Positions 7,850 to 16,833 of a stretch of DNA of 64,000 nucleotides are shown one piece after another. Numbering within the stretch: the stretch's first letter is position 1; the number at the start of each line of letters is the position of its first letter. Origin of the DNA: Pseudonocardia oceani (lineage in GTDB: Bacteria > Actinomycetota > Actinomycetes > Mycobacteriales > Pseudonocardiaceae); the NCBI RefSeq assembly GCF_019263585.2, contig NZ_JADQDF010000001.1:1488001-1552000 (forward strand). Reading direction: 5' to 3'. The notes beneath the pieces were generated by a model. The model was not told where the DNA came from. It worked only from the letters and a program-made list of their open reading frames with translations, and ran no database searches. Both the position numbers and the translations under genes were made by a program.

Positions 7850-9064
7850 ATGCGCGTCGCGATGATCGGCACCCGTGGTGTACCCGCCCGCTACGGTGGT
7901 TTCGAGACCGCGGTCGAAGAGGTCGGCTCGCGCCTCGTCAAGCTCGGACACGAGGTCACCGTCTACTGCCGGGGCAACGACACCTCGGAGGAGCACCTCG
8001 GGATGAAGCGTGTGGTCCTTCCTGCGCTGCGTCACCCCACCGCGGAGACGCTCAGCCACACCGCCCTGTCGGTCGCCCACCTCCTCCGCAATCCCGTCGA
8101 CGTCGCGCTGGTGTTCAACGCGGCCAATGCGCCCCTTCTGCCCCTGATCAGGGCAGCGCGCATCCCGGTGGCCGTACACGTCGACGGGCTGGAGTGGAAG
8201 CGCGCGAAGTGGGGGCCCACCGGTCGCCGCTACTACCTCGCGAACGAGCGGCTCGCCGTCAAGCTCGCAGACGAGTTAATCGCGGATGCGGCCGGCATCC
8301 AGGACTACTACCGCGCGAAGTTCGACAGCGACAGCGTCCTGTTGACCTACGGCGCACCGATCATCACGACGACCGAGCCCGCCAAGCTGCAGTCGGTCGG
8401 CCTGGAATCCGGCAAGTACCACCTCGTGGTTGCTCGGATGGAGCCCGAGAACCACGTCGACGTCATCGTCGACGGGTACCGGCGGAGCGATGCCACTCTG
8501 CCCCTCGTCGTGGTCGGCACCGTTCCCTATGCGAGCGCCTATGAACAGCGGGTGCAGGCGATGGCCGACACCGATCCCCGGATCCGCATGCTCGGCGGGG
8601 TCTGGGACCAGGACCTCCTCAACTCGCTGTACGCAGGATGCGCGAGCTACTTGCACGGTCATTCCGTCGGAGGCACCAATCCGTCGCTCCTGCGAGCTAT
8701 GGGCGCAGGCGCCAACGTCATCGCCTGGGACGTGAACTTCAACCGCGAGGTCCTCGGCGAGGGGGGTACCTACTTCGGCTCGCCGTCGGATCTTCCTGAG
8801 CAACTCAGGTCGGTCGAGTCAGACCCCGGAGAGGCTCGCGTGCGCGGCGCCGGTGCGAGGGCTCGGGCAGAGGTCCTCTACCGATGGGACGCCGTCGCAG
8901 ACGGGTACGAGCAGCTCTGCCAGGACCTGGTCGATGGTCGACGATCCCTCGCTATCCGACGTCAGGCGACGTCCCAGACGACATCGATCGAAGCGCCCGT
9001 CAGCATCCCTGAGCAGCGTCCGGTATCGCCCGATCCGCTTCCCGCGCCGCAGAGCGTGGCGTGA
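7850..9064 (+). CDS. Glycosyltransferase with DUF1972 N-terminal domain (GT4)
   Basis: Product of 404 residues. The N-terminus MIGTRGVPARYGGFETAVE is the hallmark of the DUF1972 group, found in GT4 enzymes that add rhamnose or similar sugars in polysaccharide synthesis. The C-terminal domain has a donor-binding VVARMEPEN stretch and SVGGTNPSLLRAMGAG in place of the more usual E-x7-E loop. The final 45 or so residues are low-complexity and likely disordered. It opens a tight rightward operon: the next gene overlaps it by four bases (GTGA). Cytosolic; substrate unknown. Confidence 0.88.
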   Translation: MRVAMIGTRGVPARYGGFETAVEEVGSRLVKLGHEVTVYCRGNDTSEEHLGMKRVVLPALRHPTAETLSHTALSVAHLLRNPVDVALVFNAANAPLLPLIRAARIPVAVHVDGLEWKRAKWGPTGRRYYLANERLAVKLADELIADAAGIQDYYRAKFDSDSVLLTYGAPIITTTEPAKLQSVGLESGKYHLVVARMEPENHVDVIVDGYRRSDATLPLVVVGTVPYASAYEQRVQAMADTDPRIRMLGGVWDQDLLNSLYAGCASYLHGHSVGGTNPSLLRAMGAGANVIAWDVNFNREVLGEGGTYFGSPSDLPEQLRSVESDPGEARVRGAGARARAEVLYRWDAVADGYEQLCQDLVDGRRSLAIRRQATSQTTSIEAPVSIPEQRPVSPDPLPAPQSVA

Positions 9065-10245
9065 CGAAGGCAACCTACGACCTCTTCGTCTCCCACTCGT
9101 CCTTGACTGTCGGAGCGGAGAGGTCGATCCTCGCGCTCGCCGAGGCGTCTCACCGGCAGGGCAACAGGGTGGAGGTCGTCCTACCACGACCAGGTCCGCT
9201 GGAGCCGCTACTGAAGGCGTCCATTCCACGCGTAGTCATTCACCACAGCCCGATGCAGTGGTGGATGGGCGTCGACCACACCGGTCTCCGCGGGCTCCTC
9301 AAACTCATCCAGTCAGCGCTGCACGTCTTGCCATGGCTCAGGCTGCTGAAGCGGCTGAGCCCCGACCGGATGATCGTCGGATCGACGGTCGTGCCGGCCC
9401 CCGTGGTAGCCGGTCGACTCTCAGGAATCCCTGTGGTGACGTTGCTCAGCGAGAGCATCGCCACCAACCCGACCTTGAAATCTGTTCTGCCGAAACAGCT
9501 CATCATCAAGATCCTCAAGGGCTGCTCCTCCGTCACCGTTGCAGTGTCAGAGTTCGTCGCCGCCCAGTTCCATGGTGCGTCGATGATCGAGCCTCCGGCC
9601 ATCGGTGACCTTCCCGCTGTCGCCCCACCATCGGTGAGACGAGGTACCACGCCCCGGATCGTGATGCTCGGAACGCTCTCAAAGGAGAAGGGACAGCTCG
9701 ACGCCGTCCAGGCCGTTGCGATGGCTCGCCGCGAGGGAGTCGACGTGACCCTGGAGTTGTACGGAGGATCGACACCGACGACGCTCGCGGAGCTCACCGC
9801 TCGCATTCACGACCTCGGGATGGATGACTCGATCTTCCACCGAGGTGAGACCGACGAGCCGCTGCAGGTCCTGCGCGACGCCAACGTGAGCCTCGTCTGC
9901 TCGCGCAACGAGGCCTACGGACGCGTCACTGCTGAATCCCTCCTGGTCGGGACCCCAGTGATCGGCTACGCCCTCGGCGGGACGAAGGAGATCATCGCAA
10001 GCGGCGGTGGGCTACTGGTTGATGCCCACCCGAGCGCGCTCGCCGCAGCCATATCCGAATTCGTCGTCAACCCGGATCTAGGCCGCGCCCTCAGTCAGGC
10101 AGGCGCTGAGCGCATGAAAAGCGGTGTGGGTTTCGGCGATGCCGCTCGAGCCATATCACTGATAGCAGCTGCAATGCCCAGGAGAGCGAATGGCAGTCCG
10201 CGAGCACGTAGCCGAGAACTTGCTTCAAGGCATCCAGCGCGGTGA
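9061..10245 (+). CDS. Glycosyltransferase family 4
   Basis: Product of 394 residues with a GT-B layout. The N-terminal region includes SHSSLTVGAERSILALAEA (acceptor-side domain start), and the C-terminal nucleotide-sugar domain has IVMLGTLSKEKGQLDAVQA and RNEAYGRVTAESLLVGTPV, containing the E-x7-E pair. Starts with GTG overlapping the preceding stop (GTGA). Its 3' end overlaps the start of the next gene by 56 bases. It adds one sugar to the lipid-linked intermediate; donor and acceptor cannot be told. Confidence 0.86.
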   Translation: MTKATYDLFVSHSSLTVGAERSILALAEASHRQGNRVEVVLPRPGPLEPLLKASIPRVVIHHSPMQWWMGVDHTGLRGLLKLIQSALHVLPWLRLLKRLSPDRMIVGSTVVPAPVVAGRLSGIPVVTLLSESIATNPTLKSVLPKQLIIKILKGCSSVTVAVSEFVAAQFHGASMIEPPAIGDLPAVAPPSVRRGTTPRIVMLGTLSKEKGQLDAVQAVAMARREGVDVTLELYGGSTPTTLAELTARIHDLGMDDSIFHRGETDEPLQVLRDANVSLVCSRNEAYGRVTAESLLVGTPVIGYALGGTKEIIASGGGLLVDAHPSALAAAISEFVVNPDLGRALSQAGAERMKSGVGFGDAARAISLIAAAMPRRANGSPRARSRELASRHPAR

Positions 10246-12067
10246 GGCGCAGCATTCGCGGTATCGACTGACAGCACTTGTTCATAGTGCCGTAGCAGCT
10301 ACGTGCCTACTGCTGTCCGTCCTGGCAGTACACCACACCGCCGATAAGGTTCCGGACGACGCATTCATCATTCTCCGATATGCGCAGAACCTACTGGACG
10401 GCCACGGTTGGGTGTACAACCTCCACCACTCCACCACCAACGCCGTCTCCGCTCCGCTCTACACCCTGCTACTCGCACTGCTCGGTTCGATCTTCCGCGA
10501 CATGGAACTCGCGACGACTCTGCTCTTCGTCTTCACGACGGCTGCATCCGGCTACCTGACCTTCCTCATTCTTCGCAAGAATGCAATGACACTCGGCGGC
10601 CTCGCCGCGATGTGCTTGATGATCATCAATCCCTGGCTACTCGCGACTCGAGGCCTTGAGACTTCTGCATTCATCTGCCTATTACTACTCGCGGTGCTGC
10701 TACAGGGAGCCGGAAAACACGCAGCGCTCGGCTTCGCACTGGTCGCGGCAACACTGGTTCGCGGCGACGGAGCAGTGTTCGCGGCAGTAGTCTTCGTTCT
10801 TCTCTGGATACAGTTCAAGCACTTCCCGATGCGTTTAATGGCAGGCGCCGCGGCAGCAATCGCCCTGTGGGCCCTGACGGCACTAGCCATCAACATCCCC
10901 ATCATTCCAGACACCTTTGCCGCGAAGGTGGCACAGGGACGCAGTGGCCTGTGGGGTGACATGCTCTACCTGCGCGGATTCGCCGTGAGTCCCAAGGTCT
11001 TCGGCTTCATGGAGTGGGCCACAGTGGCCGCACTGATGGGCGGCATAGGAATACTGCTCGTCGGCGGACTATTTGGGCTGCGCCGCTACTTGGGCGCGTT
11101 CATCCTAGGCGTAGCACTTCTCTTCGCCGCATACGGCCTAATCATCCGACCACCCAGCTACCACTGGTACTACGGGCCACAACTCGCACTGATGGCCCTG
11201 TGCGGCGGAATTGCGATCTCAGTGATTTCACGTGCCTCAGCCGTGAACTTCATCCGCAGTAGTGCTGGGCGACGGGGTGCCGGATCCGACGACCGGCTCA
11301 AGGCTTCGCAAAGCGTCTCACAGCGGGCCGGCGCAGTCGCGCTCGCTGTCGCAGTATTCGCGACCGGCGTGATGACAGTAGTGGGCTGGAGGGACATCAT
11401 TCGAGGCGTCGACCGGCCCGAGTACCTAGATACCGCGTCGTGGCTCAAGGCCAATACCCCCGAGGATGCGACGGTCGCGCTGGCAGAGATCGGGATCGTC
11501 GGCTGGTTCAGCGATCGCGAGATGATCGATTTTCTCGGCCTGCTGTCCAAGGACTCGGTCCGTGAGATTGCGAACAGAGACCCCATCTCCTGGCTGACAC
11601 GCGAAGAGCCCGACTACTGGGTCGTGCACCAGCCTCAGTGGGCGGGCATGGAAGCAGCCGCAAGCGAGCCATGGTTCGCGCTCGCGTATCAGCCGGTTTG
11701 GAGCAACGGGAAAGTAGTCGTGTGGCAGCGCTTTCGGGCGATCGCAGAAGCGAAGTATCTTACGAGTACGCTCATCCAGCCGACCGCAAGTCAGATTTCT
11801 GCCCAGCTCGGAGTGCCATACGAAGACGAGGCCACACGTCGAGCAATCGCTACTCTGATGGCAATCTTCCAGAGCCGAAGCGACCTGCAAGCCGAATACC
11901 TCAGCGATGAACGGTTCGACTTGGCTGGGTTGCTTGGCTGGGCTACAAGCCCGGCTGGCGCGACAGACCGACATGGCGCAACAGTTCAAGAATTTGCGCC
12001 GACCTATAGCCAGACCGCACAACGTGCAGCGCAGCTTGCTTTTGGCGCGCCAACCGCTTTGCCGTAG
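10190..12067 (+). CDS. GT-C type membrane glycosyltransferase-like protein
   Basis: Integral membrane protein of 625 residues with about ten hydrophobic helices in the first 400 residues and a soluble C-terminal part. After the first helix comes DDAFIILRYAQNLLDGHGW, the acidic loop typical of polyprenyl-phosphate-sugar dependent GT-C enzymes (arabinofuranosyl- and mannosyltransferase relatives), which work on the outer membrane face. ATG at 10190 is supported by AGGAG a few bases upstream although it lies 56 bases inside the preceding gene. From this gene on the GC content falls visibly below that of the flanks, up to about 15.4 kb, suggesting separate ancestry. Sugar and acceptor unknown. 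Confidence 0.8.
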   Translation: MAVREHVAENLLQGIQRGEAQHSRYRLTALVHSAVAATCLLLSVLAVHHTADKVPDDAFIILRYAQNLLDGHGWVYNLHHSTTNAVSAPLYTLLLALLGSIFRDMELATTLLFVFTTAASGYLTFLILRKNAMTLGGLAAMCLMIINPWLLATRGLETSAFICLLLLAVLLQGAGKHAALGFALVAATLVRGDGAVFAAVVFVLLWIQFKHFPMRLMAGAAAAIALWALTALAINIPIIPDTFAAKVAQGRSGLWGDMLYLRGFAVSPKVFGFMEWATVAALMGGIGILLVGGLFGLRRYLGAFILGVALLFAAYGLIIRPPSYHWYYGPQLALMALCGGIAISVISRASAVNFIRSSAGRRGAGSDDRLKASQSVSQRAGAVALAVAVFATGVMTVVGWRDIIRGVDRPEYLDTASWLKANTPEDATVALAEIGIVGWFSDREMIDFLGLLSKDSVREIANRDPISWLTREEPDYWVVHQPQWAGMEAAASEPWFALAYQPVWSNGKVVVWQRFRAIAEAKYLTSTLIQPTASQISAQLGVPYEDEATRRAIATLMAIFQSRSDLQAEYLSDERFDLAGLLGWATSPAGATDRHGATVQEFAPTYSQTAQRAAQLAFGAPTALP

Positions 12068-12201
12068 CGCCTCCCCTTCCTCCATGCATCCTCAGTTGGC
12101 AAACGAAAATCGCGCATTAGACTTGCGGGTCTCAGGAGCCGCGGCAACTGTCAAACGACAAGCCAGAAACGCTTTCGCGTACGCGATTCTTCCAGTTCTT
12201 C
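12068..12201 (+). other. Short intergenic gap inside the rightward operon
   Basis: Lower-GC spacer with no gene recognised. It ends in the ribosome-binding site described separately. Confidence 0.4.
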
Positions 12202-12208
12202 AAAGGAG
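12202..12208 (+). promoter_or_regulatory. Strong ribosome-binding site
   Basis: AAAGGAG eight bases before the GTG at 12217. It fixes the start of the interrupted membrane protein gene. Confidence 0.75.
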
Positions 12209-12216
12209 TACTTCTT

Positions 12217-12422
12217 GTGAGCTCTTTCCTTTCGTCTACAGCAGGGAGAGCGCCACGCCACCTTTCTGCGCCCCAGCTATGCCTAATCATTGAATGGCTT
12301 ATTGCTACTACAATTGGCGCACTTTCGATCGCGCTCTGTGCCTTCTGGCCCGTGAAGGTGACATCTGGCTGGTTTGATCAAGAGATTTTCCATTGGCCTA
12401 CGATTGCCAAACTCGCTAATGA
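12217..12422 (+). pseudogene. Interrupted GT-C (ALG10-like) membrane protein, N-terminal part
   Basis: First 69 codons (including the target duplication) of a membrane protein cut by the ISL3-family element. It has one hydrophobic helix (LIIEWLIATTIGALSIALCA) followed by a loop GWFDQEIFHWPTIAKLANE. That loop resembles the acidic DE-x-F-H loop of ALG10-type alpha-1,2-glucosyltransferases. Translation as it stands runs into the IS and stops after about 92 residues. The rest of the gene is at 13870-15055, in the same frame once the IS and one duplication copy are removed. Confidence 0.85.
12415..12422. repeat. Target-site duplication, left copy
   Basis: GCTAATGA directly before the left end of the insertion sequence, repeated at 13862-13869. 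Eight bases is the usual length for the ISL3 family. Confidence 0.95.
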
Positions 12423-13861
12423 GGCTCATCCCAATCGGGGGTGTAGGAGTTGGGGTCTGAAGCCGCCGGTCTCGAGCAGGCTTCGGGCGATGTAGTTGGT
12501 CAGGTTGCGGAACCCGAGTGCGGAGCCGCGCAGGTGTTCGAGCCGTCCGTTGAGCGCCTCGGTCGGCCCGTTGCTGGTGCCGGGTCGTTCGAAGTAGGCG
12601 AGCACGTCAGCGGCTCGCTTCTTCAGGGTCCGGCCCAGGGTGGTGAGCTCGGTGAGCACCTTGGGGACGCCGGCGCTGAGGTCGGTGATCAGCTTCTCCA
12701 TGAGCTCGCGGCCACGTTGCCGGTCCTCGTGGCGATAGGCGGCGATCATGCGCTGGTAGACACCCCAGGTCGCCTCGACCTCGACGTGAGCGTCATCAAC
12801 GAACAGCGCGCGTAGCCTGTCGCTCTGCTTGTCGGTGAGCAGGTCCGCGCCGGTGTGCAGCGTGCGCCGCGACTTGTAGAGCGGGTCGTCCCTGAACCCA
12901 CGGTGCCCGTGGATCGCGAGTTGGACCCGGCGCCGGCACCTGTCGAGGGCGTCACCGGCCAAGCGCACGACGTGGAAGGGATCCATCACCGTGACCGCGT
13001 CCGGGATCTCCTCTGCAGCGGCGGTCTTGAACCCGGTGAAGCCGTCCATCGCGACCACCTCGACCGCGTCACGGAAGGCGTCGTCGCGGTCGGCGAGCCA
13101 GGTCTTGAACGCCGCCTTCGACCGGCCCTCGACCATGTCCAGCAGCCTTGCTGGGCCGGCGCCATCGCGGACCGGGGTGAGGTCGATGATCACGGTGACG
13201 TACTTGTCGCCACGCCTGGTGTGGCGCCAGACGTGCTCATCGACGCCAATGACCTTCACGCCCTCGAACCGCGTGGGGTCGTTGATCAGCAGCCGATTGC
13301 CTTCGGCCAGGACCGCGTTGTTGGCGGTGTCCCACGCGACCCCGAGTCCCTCGGCGACACGGGCGACGGTGAGGTGTGCGACCACGATCCCTTCCAGCGC
13401 CCACCGCAACCCGGTGCGCGAGAGCTTCGCGCGTGGCTCCGCCGCGGCGCTGGTGTCTTGGCGCCACACGTGTCCGCAGTCGGCACAGCGGTAGCGGCGC
13501 ACTACAACTTCCAGCACGGTCGGTCGCCAGCCCAGCGGCTCGTGGGCCAACCGCCGGATCACGGTGTCACGAGCAGCGCCTTCGCTGCCGCACCGTCGGC
13601 ACCACTGATCTGGTTCCACCACGCGGCACGCGAGGACCGCACGATCCGGTTCAAGTCGTTGCCCGGTCACGCTCAGACCGAGGCCGTCGAGTCGAGCGAA
13701 GGCGGTCAGGTCAGGGCGGCCGAAGCCGGCCGGCGGGGTAGCGTCGGACACGTCGAGGTCTTTCGGATGGATGGCGTAGGAACCTCCATCGTCGGGAGAC
13801 CTCGACGTCTATCTGCGGACCGACGCGCCCGGCCGACCTACACCCTCATCTGGGAAGAGCC
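12423..13861 (-). mobile_element. Complete ISL3-family insertion sequence, 1,439 bp
   Basis: The element carries one transposase gene, imperfect terminal inverted repeats and an 8-bp target duplication. The left end begins GGCTCATCCC and the right end, read inward, GGCTCTTCCC; over the first 26 bases 20 match, including a shared GGGTGTAGG. The GGCTCTTCCC start is characteristic of ISL3. It is inserted in a GT-C membrane protein gene, and the clean duplication and full-length transposase indicate a recent and possibly still active insertion. Confidence 0.95.
12426..13751 (-). CDS. ISL3-family transposase
   Basis: Full-length transposase of 441 residues. An N-terminal zinc ribbon is formed by CRRCG and CADCG with an intervening helix region, followed by the HTH segment and a DDE catalytic core: VIGVDEHVW supplies the first Asp, VVAMDGF the second, and the Glu lies near the C-terminus in PTEALNGRLEHLRG. 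The stop codon lies within the left terminal repeat. Nothing is missing, so it should be active in moving the element. Confidence 0.95.
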   Translation of the reverse strand: MSDATPPAGFGRPDLTAFARLDGLGLSVTGQRLEPDRAVLACRVVEPDQWCRRCGSEGAARDTVIRRLAHEPLGWRPTVLEVVVRRYRCADCGHVWRQDTSAAAEPRAKLSRTGLRWALEGIVVAHLTVARVAEGLGVAWDTANNAVLAEGNRLLINDPTRFEGVKVIGVDEHVWRHTRRGDKYVTVIIDLTPVRDGAGPARLLDMVEGRSKAAFKTWLADRDDAFRDAVEVVAMDGFTGFKTAAAEEIPDAVTVMDPFHVVRLAGDALDRCRRRVQLAIHGHRGFRDDPLYKSRRTLHTGADLLTDKQSDRLRALFVDDAHVEVEATWGVYQRMIAAYRHEDRQRGRELMEKLITDLSAGVPKVLTELTTLGRTLKKRAADVLAYFERPGTSNGPTEALNGRLEHLRGSALGFRNLTNYIARSLLETGGFRPQLLHPRLG

Positions 13862-13869
13862 GCTAATGA
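13862..13869. repeat. Target-site duplication, right copy
   Basis: GCTAATGA directly after the right end of the insertion sequence; partner of 12415-12422. Confidence 0.95.
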
Positions 13870-15055
13870 ACTGCCATTGCCAGATATTGCCGAAATGCGA
13901 ACTGCCACCGGACCGGTTTACCACCTGCTGGCTGCGATACCTGCCAGCATTGGAGCCTCGATGGCTGCCACGCAGCTCGTGATGGGCATCTTCTGCTGGG
14001 CCTTGCTGGCAGGCGTACTCGTCATCATCCTCCGCAGCATCGAACCGCTGCCCCGAATTCTCGTCATGACTGCCGTATTCGCTAGCCCATACGTACTCCA
14101 AAGCACACTCTGGATGACGACCGACACGCTGACCTTAGCGCTCTCGACTCTTGCCCTCTCGCTCCTAGTACAACTTCCGCAGCAATCTGACCGAATTTGG
14201 CTGATCGCATGCGCATGCGGAGCCATAATCGCTGCGGCGTGCACCGTGCGACAGACAGCAGTATGGCTAATTGCCGCGGCGGGGGTGGCGGCAGCACTGT
14301 CTATACAGCTCCCTCCGCTTAGGCGAGCAGCTATGGCTGCCATAATGGTGCTGCCCGCCTGCGGGTCCCTTCTCTCTCTGATGGCCATCTGGGGCGGATC
14401 GACACCTCCGTCAGCTCGAGAAGCGAATGCTAGCAGAATTGAGCCGCTCGGATTGCCGATTGGGTTCTTCCTCTGGGCCTTTTTTGCGACGCCCCTTGTG
14501 TTGGCCGCGTGGCAGAGAATACCAAAAGACCGCTTGACTATCATTGGCGCTATCGTAAGCGGCATATTCTGCTCGTCTCCGGCGGTATTCTGGACTAGCA
14601 CGTACGAGTTTCCCAACCGCATGGGCGGTTGGCCGTGGCGAATTATCGCAGCAACTGGCGGTGTGATCGACCGCTCTCCTATCCTAGTCCTTATGGCATT
14701 TGGAGGTGGAGCATCCGTCTTTGTCGTGCTGCGAATTCTCGCAGTCAACACTCTAGTGCAGCATGCATGGATTCTTGGTGCCGCGATTTATCTATCTATT
14801 ATAGTTTCGACTGCTTCGAGCTACGCCCTTCCCAAGTACCGTGAGATACCTCTACTCGCCTGCCTCCCGGTTCTAGTTGTTGCGATGTATGCATTAGACT
14901 CCAGTCGGAGTAGTAGACGCAGACTGAACAGGACGCTCATACTGCCGGCTGCGCTGCAGGTAATCGCCGGGTTGTCGATCGTCGTACTGCCTTTTGTGCA
15001 GTATCTTGTCGACCCGAGCTCTGTCCCCGCTCCGGAGTGGGTCGGAAAGATGTGA
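13870..15055 (+). pseudogene. Interrupted GT-C (ALG10-like) membrane protein, C-terminal part
   Basis: This is the continuation of the gene that starts at 12217. The frame from the left piece (Ala-Asn-Glu over the duplicated GCTAATGA) continues here with LPLPDIAEMRTATGPVYHL and then about nine membrane helices to a stop at 15055, for a 463-residue intact protein. A conserved-looking TTDTL follows a helix at about residue 135 of the joined protein. The pattern DE-x-F-H, then TGPVYHL, resembles the TTPPGLY loop of ALG10 glucosyltransferases (GT59), so a GT-C enzyme using a polyprenyl-linked sugar is likely. A TTG at 13877 could allow translation of the C-terminal part alone, probably without activity. 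Third-position GC is lower than in most of the window. Confidence 0.82.
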
Positions 15056-15414
15056 GACCCTCGCTGACAGGGCAGCATTAGTCCCGACTCTCATTCGCAC
15101 AGCCGCGTACCGTCACATTAAGCAAATAATGCTCTGGCACGGACTGGTCACGAGCGATCACCTGATCAAGAGCCCCCCATCACAAACTACATGCCTGCCT
15201 GCCTGATTTGCATCACCGTGGCTACATCAATGCTGAACTCGTCTATGTCCGACGCGCTGACTGCGTCAGCCGTCTGGCGCGATGTGACAGCGGCGGCCGT
15301 CTTAGCCTCGATGTGAGCAACGGTAGTAGGTCGCTAACGAACCACCCGGCACCTTGGACACGCGAGCTGGATTCACTTTCAGGAAACGATGAACACAGCG
15401 ATCTAAGTCGGAGT
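15056..15414. other. Intergenic region between convergent operons
   Basis: About 360 bases of lower GC between the end of the interrupted gene and the end of the polymerase gene, which face each other. I see no gene, no repeat and no clear terminator hairpin. Confidence 0.5.
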
Positions 15415-16833
15415 TCACTGGTTCAGGTGCTCGCTAACGCGACCTTGAACGGGGGCCTCTGCCTTATCAGCGCTACCCTTAGGATCATCGCCAGCACTGC
15501 CAATGCACACGATCGAGATCACACCTAGGAGCGCGTGCAGCGGAAGAAGTGTTTCGATAGCGTTATAGCCAGCAATTGCCACCGAGAACGCGCACAGCAT
15601 TGCGAGACCCGTGAGGTTTCGCACCTTTCGGGCGTGCACCGCCAGACTCACGAACAGGAGAACAAGACCGGCAAGGCCCGGGAGTCCGAGGCTGACCAAG
15701 ACTTGTAAGTACGAGTTCTCCAACGGGTAAGCGCCGCCACTCAAGGAGATCATCAGCTTATCCGCAGCCGCAGGCCCCCAACCCAGATAGTCAGAGTCCA
15801 CCGCCAACTTCAGCACGTAAGGAACAATGTCCGAGCGGACTTGGGTGGAGGTGGTCGCTTCCTCGGTACCGATCCGTCCCTGCAGTACACCTGCACCAAG
15901 CATTGCCGCAGCAGCACCGACACCGAGGGCCACTGCCCGGACGTACTTTGCCGAGCGGGTCACATACGGGATCGCTGTCGCTCCGACCGCGAGTACCACC
16001 GCTACTGCCGCTACTGCCGCTGCAAGACCACCCCGTGAAAGCGTGGTCAGAAGGCCGACCAGAGCGGCGACGAGCCATAACCGTGAATTGGCGTGCCCGC
16101 TGAACCACTGCGCGAATGCACCTCCAAGTGACGTAGCGAAGAATGTGGCGGCGTAGAGAGGGTGGCCGAACGATCCGTGTGCTCGATACGCCGATCCTGC
16201 AACGAATGAAGGCCTGCCAACAGCGGAGTACAGCGGTTCGTACAACAAGTTTGCCGATGCAACGAACTCGATAAGCATCGCGACAGCAAGAAGAATGGTG
16301 AGCCATCGCAGTACCGCCATCACTGCACGGGCCTCGTCGTGCACATCGCGCACTAGCAGAACGATCACGATCGAGAGAGTGAAACTCACTAGCCAGTCGC
16401 GGGCCAGTGGGTTCGGCACGGCAGGCGGAGCGGCCACGAAGAGGACCGCCGCCCACACGCTGACGCTCACCGCGCCGGCTCTTGCTGCGAACAACCAAAC
16501 GCTGCCGGAGGACGCTCGCGTGACGTCCGAGCTCGCGCGGAAGAGACGGCGGACCACCCATATCGCCAGGACGCCGGTTCCCGCGGAGACCCCGTACAGG
16601 TAGCCGACCGCCTGTTGAGGGACCAGCACGTAGAGCACGAGAGCGACAGCGGGCAGGAAGCGTGCCGGAACCTTGGTCGCCATGAGCACGAACAGGCTCA
16701 GTACGACAAGGGCGGCAGCAGATCCGAGCACCCCGATCCGGTGGGCGCCGCGGACGAGGAGCACGGCGACGACGAAAGCGGTCAGGGCGGGTATACCGAT
16801 GCCTGCTAGAACTCCTGCTCGACGGCTCGCCAT
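15415..16833 (-). CDS. O-antigen ligase/polymerase family membrane protein (Wzy/WaaL-like)
   Basis: Membrane protein of 472 residues with about eleven to twelve hydrophobic helices and a larger extracytoplasmic loop with GRPSFVAGSAYRAHGSFGHP, including the RxxGxxxxP-like pattern of the Wzy_C domain. Such proteins polymerise undecaprenyl-linked repeat units or ligate them to an acceptor on the outer membrane face. The ATG shares one base with the stop of the flippase gene (TGATG). It is the last gene of the leftward operon that starts with the Wzc-like kinase, and with the flippase it makes a Wzx/Wzy pair. Confidence 0.85.
   Translation of the reverse strand: MASRRAGVLAGIGIPALTAFVVAVLLVRGAHRIGVLGSAAALVVLSLFVLMATKVPARFLPAVALVLYVLVPQQAVGYLYGVSAGTGVLAIWVVRRLFRASSDVTRASSGSVWLFAARAGAVSVSVWAAVLFVAAPPAVPNPLARDWLVSFTLSIVIVLLVRDVHDEARAVMAVLRWLTILLAVAMLIEFVASANLLYEPLYSAVGRPSFVAGSAYRAHGSFGHPLYAATFFATSLGGAFAQWFSGHANSRLWLVAALVGLLTTLSRGGLAAAVAAVAVVLAVGATAIPYVTRSAKYVRAVALGVGAAAAMLGAGVLQGRIGTEEATTSTQVRSDIVPYVLKLAVDSDYLGWGPAAADKLMISLSGGAYPLENSYLQVLVSLGLPGLAGLVLLFVSLAVHARKVRNLTGLAMLCAFSVAIAGYNAIETLLPLHALLGVISIVCIGSAGDDPKGSADKAEAPVQGRVSEHLNQ

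Noticed and set aside
15208..15528. Plus-strand frame of 106 codons after the interrupted gene
   Set aside because: No codon bias or similarity, overlaps the polymerase gene end on the other strand.
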